DNA of 64,000 bases, taken from positions 3,534,001-3,598,000 of the forward strand of contig NC_092405.1 of NCBI RefSeq assembly GCF_009017415.1, written 5' to 3'. The position numbers and the translations under genes are program-made. This DNA is from Aspergillus flavus. Taxonomy: Eukaryota; Ascomycota; Eurotiomycetes; Eurotiales; Aspergillaceae. Below are positions 1-11,476 of this stretch, one piece after another; position 1 is the stretch's first letter; each line of letters begins with the position of its first letter. The notes under the pieces were generated by a model, which saw nothing but the letters and a program-made list of their open reading frames with translations, searched no databases and had not been told where the DNA came from.

Positions 1-1406
1 ACAGGAAAATGGCCAGCAAGAGAATAGACCCATAACTAACAGTCGGTAGCCCTGATCCGGCTATAAACAACTTATGCGGGACGGGTCCTAGTGTAGGGAT
101 GGTTTCCCAAAGGTTAAGCGCCCTCGGCATGCCTGAATCAACTTGCCTTTAGCTCTTTTGTGCAGGGTTTGACATCGACTCCATAGTGAACGATCCCTCT
201 CTGAGCACAGCAACTAGAAGGAGCTTGTAAGTACCGTTCCACCTAGCAGCGGTGTCAGAGTCGCAAGTTCTAAGTGGGTTTTTTTTTTTTCGCCGCAAGT
301 CGAAGAAACAGAAGACCAGGGGTATCTCGTATCAGTGGGGGCACTGTTGCACTAATGAAACGTGGTTGAACGTATTGCGATGTGCGCGTCGGTGGGGATA
401 GAGTGAGCTACAGCCACTGCGAGTCAGTATGCCGAATAACAGGGAAAGTGGAGACAAATAGCTTAACTCTGTTTTCGGGAAAACCTCTTCATGTCGGCAA
501 ATAAGTTGCACCTAAGCGTAGCACGATGGGTCGCCATTAGAAAAAGCCGTTTGGTAGACTGAACAGTGAATTTCTTTGCCCGGTGAATGTACTGCACTAT
601 TCTATTGGGTTATTTCCCTAGAAAGTACCTGCCTTTCGGCTACTCTTCTTAAAAACGCATCTAACCCTATTCAACTTAATTTCCCTATCTTTTGTCTTTC
701 TATTGAGTAAATAAAAGATAACGCGTTCAACTAGTAAGCCCAGCACAGGTTTCTATTCCCTCCGCACTGTGAATCCTAATCACGTTATACTCATAAGTGT
801 GGGTTGGATATTCCTCGTATATTCGCTTGTTGATCGTAGCCGTGGTTAAGGGATTTACATCTTTCCATTCTAGATGCTTCGGTAGTTTAGAATCCTGAAA
901 CAAAGGGAAACACAGCCATCCCCTACCATGATCTACGAGATAACGCTCGGACTCTCTTACATTTCTATCCGCGAATTCTCCATAACTCACTTTGGAGTCG
1001 GTGCTAAGTCAAGGCCCTTTAGCCACGCTAACGTTAACATTACAAAAATGGAGCGTAATAACAGTAGTTTAGTTACTATAATAGCAATGAACCCGTGCGG
1101 AGCCTTCTTCCAGTCACTCGAAGACTGACTCGTCTGCTGGAGTCTCCGGTTTTATGAACTGACCCTGACTTTAGCGCGGTCGTTGAAACTAACCACTGAT
1201 CCATCATAATGACAAGGGTCTATTACCAGGGACTGTTAAAATACCCTTTCCGCACAGGTGCAGCTTCTGGCCCAGTTCTGCTCTCCCTAGGAGCTCAGGT
1301 ATCGGAGTAGTGAACCTCACTATCCTCGGAACCTCTTGCCATTCAGACCTATCCCGATCTAGCTAAAACAAATACCGAGTCAGGCATGATCCAAATTAGC
1401 CGACCT

Positions 1407-1454
<48 letters not shown>

Positions 1455-2474
1455 CCTACCGTAGTGGAGTTCGTGTGTGCCGATGGTGAAGTCAGGAAGC
1501 TGAGTAGTATCTCCTCATCCAAATGACTTCACTGTAGAAGGGTCACGTACACTGGTATGTGCATCACCGATGAAGACAATCAATTATTGCGTCATTGTAC
1601 CTAGATAGAATTATTACCCGGTTGCACTGCTACTAGTAGGGCGTGCCACTTCTACTGCTGGCAGGAGTAGGTCTGCAAGGCCAGCTACAAACGATAAGAG
1701 ACCAGGGTTTCCAAGCTTCTATCTTTATTCACGATTGCGTGATTGTTAATTTATCTTACTTTCGATCGCGTATACCTACCGTAACTATGATTATATTGAA
1801 TCATTCTAAAACAGGAAGATGTTGGCTCTTTTAATCCCAAGACATAAGAAGGGATATATATGTACAACCCAACTAATCAAGGCATGATCTCTTTATCATC
1901 ACTCGGGCAAAATCTTCCGCAGGGAACCCAACTTCTTATCAGCTGAGAGAGAAAATGAGTTAGCATATGACCGAAATCAGGCTCTTCAGCCCTAGCTATA
2001 ACGCTCATTGGGGTCATGAAAGTTTCCCAGTGTGCGGCATCATGATGGTAACCTCGCTTCGGAGGTTTTGGTGAAGGGCTGATCATATGTAGGACAAGTT
2101 ATTATAATCCAATGGCATGCCATCGTGAGCTTTCACTGAAGAGCCCTTTGCTACACAAGGCCTCCAGGTGTAACGGTCGGACTATCTTGGGGTCATTCGT
2201 CTATATCGTATCCCATAAATTCCCACCCATCGAGGTCGGGGAATGGCATATACTCGTGACCATTGCAAGTATCCTTCACCTAGTAACTCTCAGTAAGGTA
2301 CGGCAAGTGATGAAAATACATGCTTCATAGATCCCATTCACACCCTGTTTCAATCAATTCCCAAGAGTAGTCCGCCAGTGTGACCCCTTGCACGATTCAT
2401 AAATGTGTGTCCTTCCCCCTTTTCCGACACACTCATATGGGCTCTATAAGCCTTTATACCATAGTTGAGTCAAT
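1..2474. other. gene-empty left flank
   Basis: I recognise no gene in these 2.4 kb. Only short open frames occur and none shows a known family motif or a run of joinable exons. One minus-strand stretch, 727-990, reads like protein (87 residues) but has no identifiable domain. The region holds a 44-base T tract at 1411-1454. It may be an old decayed insertion or simply intergenic DNA; the sequence alone does not decide. Confidence 0.5.
1411..1454. repeat. poly(T) tract, 44 bases
   Basis: An uninterrupted run of 44 T residues (A on the minus strand). Such a run can be a simple repeat or the poly(A) tail of a minus-strand retroposed sequence. I looked for a target-site duplication either side of it and saw only a weak partial match (CCTAGA near 1412 and 1602), so a retroposon origin is not supported. 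Confidence 0.9.
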
Positions 2475-3884
2475 ATGGGGCTGATAATAACTACCATAGC
2501 ACTAGTCCTCTCAGCTCTATCGTGGCTAGACTGTGCAGTCTCTGTCCCTCGCGCCCCTCCCGAGCTCGACCTTTCGAAATTCCAAGACGAGAACATCATC
2601 ACACGCGATGTATGTATCATAGGCGGCGGTTCCGCCGGCACATACGCAGCAATCCGCCTTCGCCAAATGAACCAAAGCGTCGTGGTAGTAGAAAAAGAGG
2701 ACCATCTAGGCGGCCACGTCAATACCTACGACGACCCTATAACGGAAACCGCCGTCGATTACGGAGTGCTCTACTACGAGAACCTACCCGTGGTGCGAGA
2801 TTACTTCGACCACTTCGACATTGAACTGGAGAAAATTTCCATTCTAGAGCAGAACTCCACGCAGCATCGTGTCGACCTCCGAACCGGGACCCCCGTCGGC
2901 CCAGCCGAGGGCAACATGCTTCTGGCACTGGCGGCATACACGGCCCAATTACTCAAATACCCTTATCTCAACACAGGCTTTAACCTTCCTTACCCCGTGC
3001 CACCGGATTTGCTGCTCCCGTTCGGCGACTTCGTGAAGAAGTATAACCTTGAGGGAGCGGTCGATATCATTGCGATGTTTAATCAAGGCACGGGTGATAT
3101 GTTGCAGCAGACAACCCTCTACATGTTGAAATATTTCGGCCTTGATGTGGTCCAAAGTGCATTGGGGGGTTTTCTTATACCAGCCAGCCACAACAATAGC
3201 GAGCTGTATGGCGCTGCGCGGGAAGAACTGGGCGAGGACGCATTACTGAATAGCATCGTCACTTATACATACCGCAATGAGGAGAGGGAGTACGCGTACG
3301 CAGTCGTGGAGACACCATCCGGGGCGAAAGTGATTCGCGCACGGAAACTCATCATAGCTATTCCACCCAGACTAGATTTGCTGAAGGGAATGGATCTGGA
3401 CGAGTTAGAGCGAGGGTTGTTCGGACAGTTCAATAACACATGCTACTACACTGCTCTCACCAGGATCCCGGGCTTTCCGGAAGACATTCAGATTGTGAAC
3501 CGTGCAACTGATACCCTTTACCAACTGCCGCCTCAGCCTGCGGTCTACGTGATCAACACCACGAGGGCACCGAGGCTGTTTACCATCCTCTACGGAAGCA
3601 AAGACCACATGACGGAAGCAGAGGTTAAGGGTAACATGACTCGCAGTGTCATGCAATTGAGAAACACGGGTTTACAGATTGAGCCACCGGAGTTCGTTCA
3701 ATATTCTGATCACAGCCCTTTCCTATTGACTGTCCCGCCGGATGCAATTCGAAATGGCTTCTACAGACATCTGAATGATTTGCAGGGCCATCGCAAGACG
3801 TACTATATGTCTGCCACATTTAATACGCAGGCCTCGGCGCAGATCTGGTCATTCATTGATGGTTTACTACAGACGAGCTTTTAG
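2475..3884 (+). CDS. secreted FAD-dependent oxidoreductase (amine-oxidase-like)
   Basis: Single-exon gene of 469 residues. The N-terminus has a hydrophobic signal-peptide-like stretch (residues 1-22). A Rossmann dinucleotide-binding motif follows at residues 50-55 in the context CIIGGGSAGTYAAIRLR, then an acidic strand end (VVVVEKEDHLGGH) typical of NAD(P)-binding_8/amine-oxidase-like flavoproteins. Length and layout resemble the fungal beta-cyclopiazonate-dehydrogenase-like FAD enzymes often found in secondary-metabolite loci; that likeness is from memory, and the substrate cannot be inferred. Predicted N-glycosylation sequons (for example near residues 240 and 312) fit passage through the secretory route. 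The start is the first ATG and directly precedes the signal sequence. Two P450 genes follow on the other strand, which suggests an oxidative tailoring group. Confidence 0.8.
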   Translation: MGLIITTIALVLSALSWLDCAVSVPRAPPELDLSKFQDENIITRDVCIIGGGSAGTYAAIRLRQMNQSVVVVEKEDHLGGHVNTYDDPITETAVDYGVLYYENLPVVRDYFDHFDIELEKISILEQNSTQHRVDLRTGTPVGPAEGNMLLALAAYTAQLLKYPYLNTGFNLPYPVPPDLLLPFGDFVKKYNLEGAVDIIAMFNQGTGDMLQQTTLYMLKYFGLDVVQSALGGFLIPASHNNSELYGAAREELGEDALLNSIVTYTYRNEEREYAYAVVETPSGAKVIRARKLIIAIPPRLDLLKGMDLDELERGLFGQFNNTCYYTALTRIPGFPEDIQIVNRATDTLYQLPPQPAVYVINTTRAPRLFTILYGSKDHMTEAEVKGNMTRSVMQLRNTGLQIEPPEFVQYSDHSPFLLTVPPDAIRNGFYRHLNDLQGHRKTYYMSATFNTQASAQIWSFIDGLLQTSF

Positions 3885-4697
3885 TGATTTTTGGGTAGAC
3901 TAGGCAATGGTCATGGTAGATTAAAGTTGTCAGTTATGCCTACCTAGTCGGTTGTGGCTAGATTAACCAAAGTTTTATTTCTAGCATATTTAGGTTTAAT
4001 AAAAAAAAAAAAAAAATAACTTTTAACCAGTAGTTAACCCGGCTTAAAGTTGAAGCTATAAAACTACTCAGCACACAAAAAATGATAAGCACGTGGTCTA
4101 TATTGTATTCCGGTGAAACACTGGAGTTCGTACAAGGAGATGAAACAGTGAACATCTCGCCGACTTTACGTAGTGGAATGACATGAATGATAAAAGCGAT
4201 TAATGCTAAGGATGTATAAATAGAAAAGGAGAACTAATATTAGGGAGGTTAAGAACATCACAGGAGCTCTGAACCCAATCGATATGAGTGTACATACTGG
4301 AAAATCACTCTCATCCGTGATATCCTGCGGCCCCTTCATTATCTAGGTTCTTAGATGAATAGCTATTATGTTAGTTGACTACTTATTTACAAGATATGAA
4401 AGGAAGAGCTTGTCAATGGCAGGAATGTTAGTTATTGCAATGTCAAATATTCTCGGGTCACTTTTGAAATTTGGTGGTGAACATGGCGCTTCTCTCAGAG
4501 ATTCCTCTGAGCTTCATATATAAGCTTTGAAATCAGTATGATTGATTATAAATATTGTGGTATAACTTAGGCAGTCGCAAGTCATCGCCAGAAACTTATC
4601 GTTCCCAAGCACAGCTCGTTCATCCTCGAGAGACATTATTGACATAACAAACAGCATTGGTATCCTAACAAGAATCAAATAGCAGAGGCATCAACAA
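3885..4697. other. intergenic, AT-rich
   Basis: Convergent 3' space between the FAD oxidoreductase (plus) and the first P450 (minus). It is AT-rich with a poly(A) run near 4001-4015. No gene seen. Confidence 0.7.
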
Positions 4698-6160
4698 TTA
4701 GGCAGCGCGAGCCCTCGGTCCAGTTACCACAAACATCTCCTGCGGCCGCACACTGAATGCTCCGTTGCAGTTCACACCGTCGTTGCCCACCTTATAGTTC
4801 GGGTCTGCCAGTTCAAACTCGACATCTTTGAGGATACTGGCCAGCACCATGAAGGACCATTGCCAGGCATAACGCTTACCAATACACTCGCGCTTACCGT
4901 TCCCAAAACCCTTCTTCACGCCCTTCGGGAGTCGGTCAAAATTCTCACCGACCATACGCTCGGGCTTGAACGCTTCGGGGTCTTCGAAGACGGCCGGATC
5001 ACGATTGACGGCCGCTAGGATGGCGATCAGGGCCTGGCCCTTGGGAACTTCGTACTCACCACCGGCGAGCAGGACCGGGCCCTCATTCTCAGGGATAGGT
5101 TCGATATTGAAGCCGGGGGCGACGCCAGATAGTCGGAAGGATTCTCGCAAGACACCTTCGGTGTAGGGGAGGCGAGCAAGATGTTCATGTTCAATCCTGA
5201 CAGAAGGTCCACCGACCACAGCGTCCAGCTCCTCGCGAGCCTTGGCAGCCGCGTCTGGGTTGTTCGCCAGATAGTACATTGCGAAAGCGATTAGGTTGGG
5301 TGCTGTGGCACTACCAATGAAGATATTGATGATCTCATCCAGCACCTGGCTGTCGGTCAAACCCTTGCCGGTCTCCGGGTCTTTGCCTTCTAGCAACGCA
5401 TAGAGCATGTCCTTTTTGTCGGTTGGGTTCGCCCTGCGAGTCTCAACGATATCCTTTCCATAGTCTCGCATAGTCTTGATCCATGCGTTCCATTTACGGC
5501 TGTGGAACAGCCAGTTAACTATCCTGAGACGGAAAGGTCGGTGCATCGCCTCATTGGTAGCACAGTCCATGGCTTTGATGACCGCAGGTTCAGGACCCTC
5601 CATGATATGTACCCGCTGATCGAAGAAGCAAAGCATGTTTGCGGCATGGTTGCATCGATCCAAGTCGTTCGTCACATTGATACGTTGCCGGGATCCCGTA
5701 GTCCATTTCTTGATCAGGTCATCAGTTGTCTCCTGGATGCCGGAGAATACCTGCTCAACAGCTTCCCACGAGACTAGAGGCGCCATTATGCGGTGTGCAA
5801 TACCCCATGATATTATTTCCTCTGGAGTGTGCTTTGCCGTGAACAAACTGTCATTGACCGCATCGCGGATGGCTAGGATAGGGCCAGCTACGCATTTGCG
5901 GAAGCGCGTTTCGTCGCAAACCTCCTCTAGTAGGTGGGCACCGGTAATAAAGACGATATCCTTACCGAGGATGTTGATTTTGAAGATGGGACCTAGGTAC
6001 GGACACGCGGTGTTAACTGTGTTCCATCGCAAAAGGCTCATTGGGACTCACGATAATCCTTGGCTAGTTTGTTAAAGGAGCCCCAGGTATTATTGCCATC
6101 GAGATCGAAGACGTTTCCCAGGATGGGAACACCTTTCGGCTTCGGAATCGGCGACGGCAT
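4698..6160 (-). CDS. cytochrome P450, CYP505-like heme domain without reductase
   Basis: Two exons, 6160-6052 and 5992-4698, joined across a 59-nt intron (GTGAGT to CTAG), give 467 residues. The N-terminus MPSPIPKPKGVPILGN matches the soluble start of CYP505/P450-BM3-type heme domains, with no membrane anchor. The K-helix ExxR is ESFR (about 320-323) and the heme loop is FGNGKRECIG (Cys about 406). Classical CYP505 enzymes are fused to a P450 reductase; this protein stops soon after the heme domain, so it would need an external electron donor. The I-helix is unusual: FIGSATAPN replaces the usual AGHETTSG, losing the acidic residue before the conserved Thr. The cut start in exon 2 lacks the PKG..LGN segment, which is why the upstream exon was added. 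Substrate unknown. It neighbours another P450 and an FAD oxidoreductase. Confidence 0.85.
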
Positions 6161-7692
6161 GATGTTCGCTATGTCAGGAAAAGTACAAAAATTCCAATGG
6201 AAGGGAGGAGATTCAGGTGCCAGTGGGCAGGCAATTTAAATTTCCTATCCGCCAGGTGCTCTCCTGCCCCATCCTACACATTCGTCCCCGTTCTTGCCCG
6301 TGCAACCACTGGCGCCAGCCATGATTTGCGAAGATTCTTGTGTGGCTGCAGATCTCGGCTCAGCTGAATCTCGCCGATTCGCGCGACGATCTCAGAACAA
6401 TAGTTTGTGATTTGGCTGGCTGGCTTGGCCGTGAGTCCACTGGCTGTCTCCTAGTGGTCCTAAAGCAGGATCGATCGTCGCACAGATCATGGTTCGTCTG
6501 GATGAGAGCTTCCTTGCTTAGACAGGGGCCCAACAGAGAGGGCGGCGCCCACTCAGAGTGGAACGATTGTCAGCGCGAGCCCCAGCTGGAGAGAGAAGGG
6601 GTGGTCGGTGTGGATGTTTGTTTTGATTTGGTTCCGCGACACGAGATAAGATGGGTTCTGATTTGGTGGAACTCTGATCCACTGCCGCCGCGGACTGTCA
6701 TGAAGAGCAGACCAGCTCTGAATAGCCGAAGTCAATAATCTGCCGGCCTTTCCAACCTTTTGGATCCCGATCGGCAGTATGTTTAATAAAATAGTGTTTA
6801 TCCCTGCACTGTGTGAGTGAGGTGTTTTCTCGGAGGGGAGGAATGAAAGAACATCGGAGGTATGTACATATCAATCCCCAGAAGGGAAAAAGAAAACCAT
6901 ACCGGATTTACACAAGGCAGGTCAAGTGAGGTCAGGTGCTTTGACTCTTTCTTAATGTCAATCACCACGCCTTTTGCCGAAAGCTAACTTTTTCTCTGCA
7001 CCACCATCTCCACTGGCTTTTCATTCGTGCCTCACACAGACCACTTTTCATGCAGCTTTCTTTTCAGCCCTCGCTATGGAGCACTTCTCATGTCTATCAC
7101 TAATTGACCATCGGGTCACAGCACATCATAGGAACTGTAACCGTGTTCAGGCCGGTAGTATCGCAAATAGCTCAGCGACAATAGGATCACTACCACTTGG
7201 AGGCAGAAATAAGGTTCCAGTCCGCAGATCCATGCACCAACTAATTGGATATGTGATCATCTGGTCGGCCACAGTTCATATGCTCAGAGCTATATCACGC
7301 AGATCTACATGTCAGAGCACACAACCCAAACCAGACCAATATTGCTTTACGACAGCGTCAAGAAAAGTGGACGATCAAGTCAAAAACTCAACATGACAAC
7401 CTCCAATGTGAGTGAGTAATCCCTGGATGGGCTGTGGAGCACCACTGCATGATGGCCGTCCTTAGCTGTCAAAGCGCCCCATGTTATTGAGTCAGAGAAA
7501 CTCTATTAACCCTAGTGGTTCGTCTCGACTGCTCCACACCCAGCCACCATACCACATTTCGGTAAGTATGCGACACGTCTTGGTTACTTTGCCTTCTGGA
7601 ATGATTTGATTTTTGAAATCAGCCTCTTCTTGCCATGTTCACTAATATAAAATATCATAGATGCTAACGACTCAAATATATCGAAAATTTAG
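6161..7692. other. intergenic between the two P450 genes
   Basis: Promoter side of the first P450 plus the 3' flank of the second. Short open frames occur on both strands (for example 6340-6738 plus and 6974-7396 plus) but none has domain character or splice partners. No gene seen. Confidence 0.6.
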
Positions 7693-9459
7693 TTATATAA
7701 ACTCCGTCAACACTTTCACCCGTATATTGTTTTGTCCAGGTTTTGTCTGTCCATTGAAACAGTCCCTAACCGTCCTAATGTTCTCTTCGGTAGTTTCAAA
7801 CAGCGAGAACTCAAATCTCTGCAGTAGTGTAGCTAAGGCTAGGTAGAGCCAAGCATGAGCCATACTAATGTCTGAATTAGCGAGTGTTGTCAATATCGAA
7901 GCAAAAGCATACTTTGGCCCTAAACATCCCTGGCTTCCCTTTGAGAAGGGCACAAGATATCTGTCCAAGCTCGAGCCGGTAGTACTTTGCTTTAGCCACC
8001 GCTCAGGCTGGAAGACCAGTGGGTCAGGGAATATAGCGGGATCTCGCAGAATAAAGTGGCTGGACATGCTCACTGGGGTCTGTCGCTCGTCCAAAACCTA
8101 ATCAGCCAGCGGAACAGGCGCTAAATTGATATGGGAGACTTCATACCCCTGGGGGGATCTTCCAGCCCCTAAATTCCAGTGTCTCCTCAGGCGCAATCCG
8201 CGGGAGACGTGATGTGACAACGGCAGAGACGCGAAGCCCCTCTTTAATGACTGCAGTCTTATCCGAAGTGAGTTGGAGTCATGGAAAGGAGTCATGCAAT
8301 GGAGGCGCTCCGTTGCTCACCAGATACGGAAGTTTTTCAAGCGTGTTCAAGCAAAGCTCATCTTGTGAGTGTGCAGTCTTATCCTGAAGCTCCTCGCGTA
8401 GCTCTCGACAGACCAGCGGAGAACGAAGAACATGGAACATTGTGATGGCCAAAACTTGAGACGGAGCGTCAATCCCCGCAACCATCAGAAATTTGGCATC
8501 ATCAGCCAATCTGTACAGCGCCCGCTCCTTCAGAGGTATTTTCAGATTGTGCATAAGCTGCGAAAAGATGCCATTCTCCTTGACGCCATCCTTGTTCATC
8601 GCATACACGTGTTGCATTTGGTTCTCTACCCCCTGAAGCCTGTGTCAGTAACACACAGATTTACATCAGCAGTTCAACCAAATCTTCACATGCTACTTAC
8701 CTTTTCCATATAATCAATATGCCGCACCACAGGAGTGAGCAGCGCAGTGGCCCACACGGGCAGGAAACGAAAAACAACCACTAGCCAGGGAAAATGCCTC
8801 GTAAGGAGTAATTTGCCAAAGGCTCCTGTCACGACATTCTTCCATCTATCATCTAGTCTTTCTCTCCTCAACTCTTCGAAGCACCCGCTCTCCCCAAATG
8901 CACAGGTCGAAACAACATCCACAGCAAACGACACGAAATAGGCATGCAACTCCACCGCCTCACCACTCCTCATAGCCTTCTTCATATGCTCACAAAGTAA
9001 ATCTAACTTTGCCTTGATAACCCCCTCTAAGTCCCTCACGGCTTGCTTAGAGAGAAAGGGACTAAGCATTCCCCGTCGCAAGCGGTGGTGATCAGATTCC
9101 GGCGTGGCGAAGGTCGAGGTCGGAGCTCCTACAGATAGGAACCAGAGGTACTTGTCTCGTCGCCTGGTGGGCCCTGCGTAGAGGGTATTGTAATAGTCCG
9201 GGTCCTTGATATGGAGTTCGTGGGGGTTGATGCGCACAATGGGGCCATATTTCCCGTGGAGGCGTTCGATTTCCCACATGAACTGGCCACCGAGGAGGAC
9301 ATCAAAGAATACTTCGTACCAACCGGTTAGGGCGGCGAGCGTTGGGCCGGGGAATTTGGCGAGCGGGGAGAGGAAGAGACGGTAGATAGCTAGGCTAGCT
9401 GTGTAGATTGCCAGTGCTATGCATGTAGAACAGACAGCTTGGAAGAACGTGGGCATCAT
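7693..9459 (-). CDS. cytochrome P450, CYP58-like (trichodiene-oxygenase-type)
   Basis: Five exons: 9459-8701, 8632-8321, 8257-8147, 8079-7913 and 7864-7693, giving 506 residues. All donors are GT and all acceptors AG; the last intron (7912-7865) has a GCTAAT branch site. An N-terminal membrane anchor (residues about 5-30) is followed by the proline hinge KFPGPTLAAL. Motifs are ExxR (EGLR, 363-366), PERW, and heme loop FSKGSQGCLG (Cys about 446). The layout YGPIVRINPHELHIKDP with an FETT near the C-terminus is typical of fungal CYP58-like enzymes of the ER membrane. The I-helix reads AGIDAPSQ: the acid is kept but the usual oxygen-activating Thr is Ala. Exon joins restore the reading frame exactly at each motif. 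Probably a terpenoid or polyketide tailoring enzyme; the substrate is not deducible. Confidence 0.87.
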
Positions 9460-10743
9460 CTTCTAGTACGGGAGGTATGGTAAAAGTAGAATGATAGTTC
9501 TTCTTAGAAGGGACGGCAGATATTAGGTTTTACTACTGACCACGTAGTATCGGGGACTTTATATGTGATCTTGACAGACTGCGCTGAAGTCTGTGTTACA
9601 ACATGTCTACCCAACTTGCATTATTCGCCCAAGTCCTGGGCTGTATTAGCTTATGACAGTTCTCGAAAGAGCCCAACAAGATAAAAAGCCACGAAAACAC
9701 CGTCTTCGAAGTACCTCTATGCCCGAGAATATGTGCATAAGGCTCCCTCCAGGATACAGAGACATCATAGCCTCCACTACAATCAAGTCTCAAGACGAAG
9801 AAAATGCAAGAGAAGCGAGGACCTCCGGAGACTACGAAAGTCATGGATTACCTGTCTTGCTGTTCGGCAGGTTTGGGTAATTTCGTAAGACATTGGCCAA
9901 GTATAGAAGAAAGAAAGCACTGGAAGTCGGCATCTAATGTAAGTATTTGTTGTCGATTGAGTTATTATTCCCTTAAAGTATGCATGTGCACAAATTCGTG
10001 TCAATTAGTCCTCTTAGGTTCTGATATTGCTACCTAACATGCTCTAAGAAGCCCTGTCTTGACATGCGCGGTACAAAATAACGCTTGATATCGACGTTGG
10101 AGAGAAGTACACTAATATACGTATCCAACTGATAATTACACCTCAAATCCCAATCCAACTCCATTTCCTTCACATGATACATTAGACACCATAACACCAA
10201 TGGAATACAAAACCCACAAAGTCTCAAATAAACAACAACTCCCTTCCTCCCCCGAACCAATCCCGTTCCCTGCTAAACATCCAATCCAACCTGCCAAACA
10301 AACCATAAGTCCACAAAACACCATCACAATCTCACAAGCACCATTCCCAAAACCATAAACCACCCCCACAGCGGAACCCAAAGCCTATCCGAACCCCAGA
10401 TCATCCACATATGCAGAAAGTCTAATGTCAGCCTTGTAGCATCATTCAAAGTCTATTCACATTTCGACCACGTCATAGACATTCTTATACTTTTATCTTC
10501 ACTTCGAATTCATGCGTGTTTGATTGAGGCATATATCTGGGAGGGTATATTTTGTAGAGAGTGAGATCTCTACATCTTGGTATTTATCTTTGAGAGTGTC
10601 GGTTCTTATATTCTTATAACAGGGCTGTACTCAAAAACAACTCCCTCCTTCACTACCATACACATTCTACACCTCCTACACATCCGAAGATAGTTACAAG
10701 AAGAGAAGAGAAGACTAGAAGAAGAAGAAAAGAGGAAAGCAAA
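9460..10743. other. intergenic with strand-asymmetric stretch
   Basis: Upstream of both the P450 (minus) and the thioredoxin-like gene (plus). About 10140-10380 is strongly C/A-rich and G-poor on the plus strand. Hydrophobic open frames there (minus strand) follow from that composition and are not convincing genes. Confidence 0.6.
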
Positions 10744-11129
10744 ATGACCGTCAAAGAAATCACCTCGTCCGTCCCCATCCCAATCCTCCCCAAACCCCAT
10801 ATCAACCCTACTAAGAAAAGAACCCCACAAAAAGCTACCCAACCCTCCAAGAAACAATCCAATCCCCCACACCCACAATAATCGATTTCACAGCCGGCTG
10901 GATCGGTCCTTGTCGTCCGATGTTCTCAGCTTTCGAGCAGATCTCGCACACAACACCGTACATGGCGTTTTACCGGATGGACGTGCGGAAGTTGTCGGAT
11001 GAGGAGATCGCCAAGTTGGGGATTGTGGCTATGCCGACGTTTATGGTTTTTCGGGAGGGGAGGAAGGTGGGGGATTTGGTGGGGGGGAGTCCGGGGGTTT
11101 TGGAGGGATTTGTTACTGGGGTTCTTTAG
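10744..11129 (+). CDS. thioredoxin-like protein with WIGPC active site
   Basis: Model: exon 10744-10770, intron 10771-10820 (50 nt), exon 10821-11129, giving 111 residues. Exon 1 encodes MTVKEITSS, a usual fungal thioredoxin start. Exon 2 gives TIIDFTAGWIGPCRPMF, then the cis-Pro loop VAMPTFMVFREG and the final helix. Thioredoxins reduce disulfides through WCGPC; here the first (nucleophilic) Cys is Ile, so normal redox cycling is not expected, while the second Cys remains. The intron has a good CTAAG branch and AG acceptor, but the donor is GTCCCC, far from consensus. It may be a diverged thioredoxin-fold protein or a decaying paralogue. The 3' half of the coding strand is extremely G-rich, unlike the C/A-rich 5' half. 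Confidence 0.65.
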
Positions 11130-11476
11130 ATTATCTTTTATCTATTTGGGTTGGTAGAACTTTTGGATTGGGATGGTGGTGGGGGAGGGGGATGTATTAG
11201 ATTGGCATTTGGCTGGGTGGCTTAGGTTGCATTGACGCATTGCATCAACTGTTAATATTTATTCATATCGTGGTGGTCAAAGCGGTTATGTACAATCTGG
11301 TATTATTGAGTATATATAGCAGACGGCATAAATCGTACAGTCTATGCAGCATCTTGAATCACAAAACCACGCTTGATTGGTATCTCAAAGGCTAAATAGC
11401 CGCAGAAGTTTATCATATCCCACAGACTCCAAACTCCGTCAATGCGTAGATCGCTCGAATATCACTTGCAAAATCG
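11130..11476. other. short convergent intergenic region
   Basis: 3' flanks of the thioredoxin-like gene and the GT90 gene. G/T-rich just after the former. Nothing else seen. Confidence 0.6.

Noticed and set aside
1411..1454. Poly(T) tract as the tail of a minus-strand retroposon
   Set aside because: No convincing target-site duplication and no recognisable element body on its right side.
6974..7396. 140-residue plus-strand open frame between the P450 genes
   Set aside because: No domain, biased composition and no partner exon or homologous motif.
10136..10381. 81-residue hydrophobic minus-strand frame
   Set aside because: The Gly/Val/Cys-rich translation is explained by the C/A-rich plus strand; no conserved motif.
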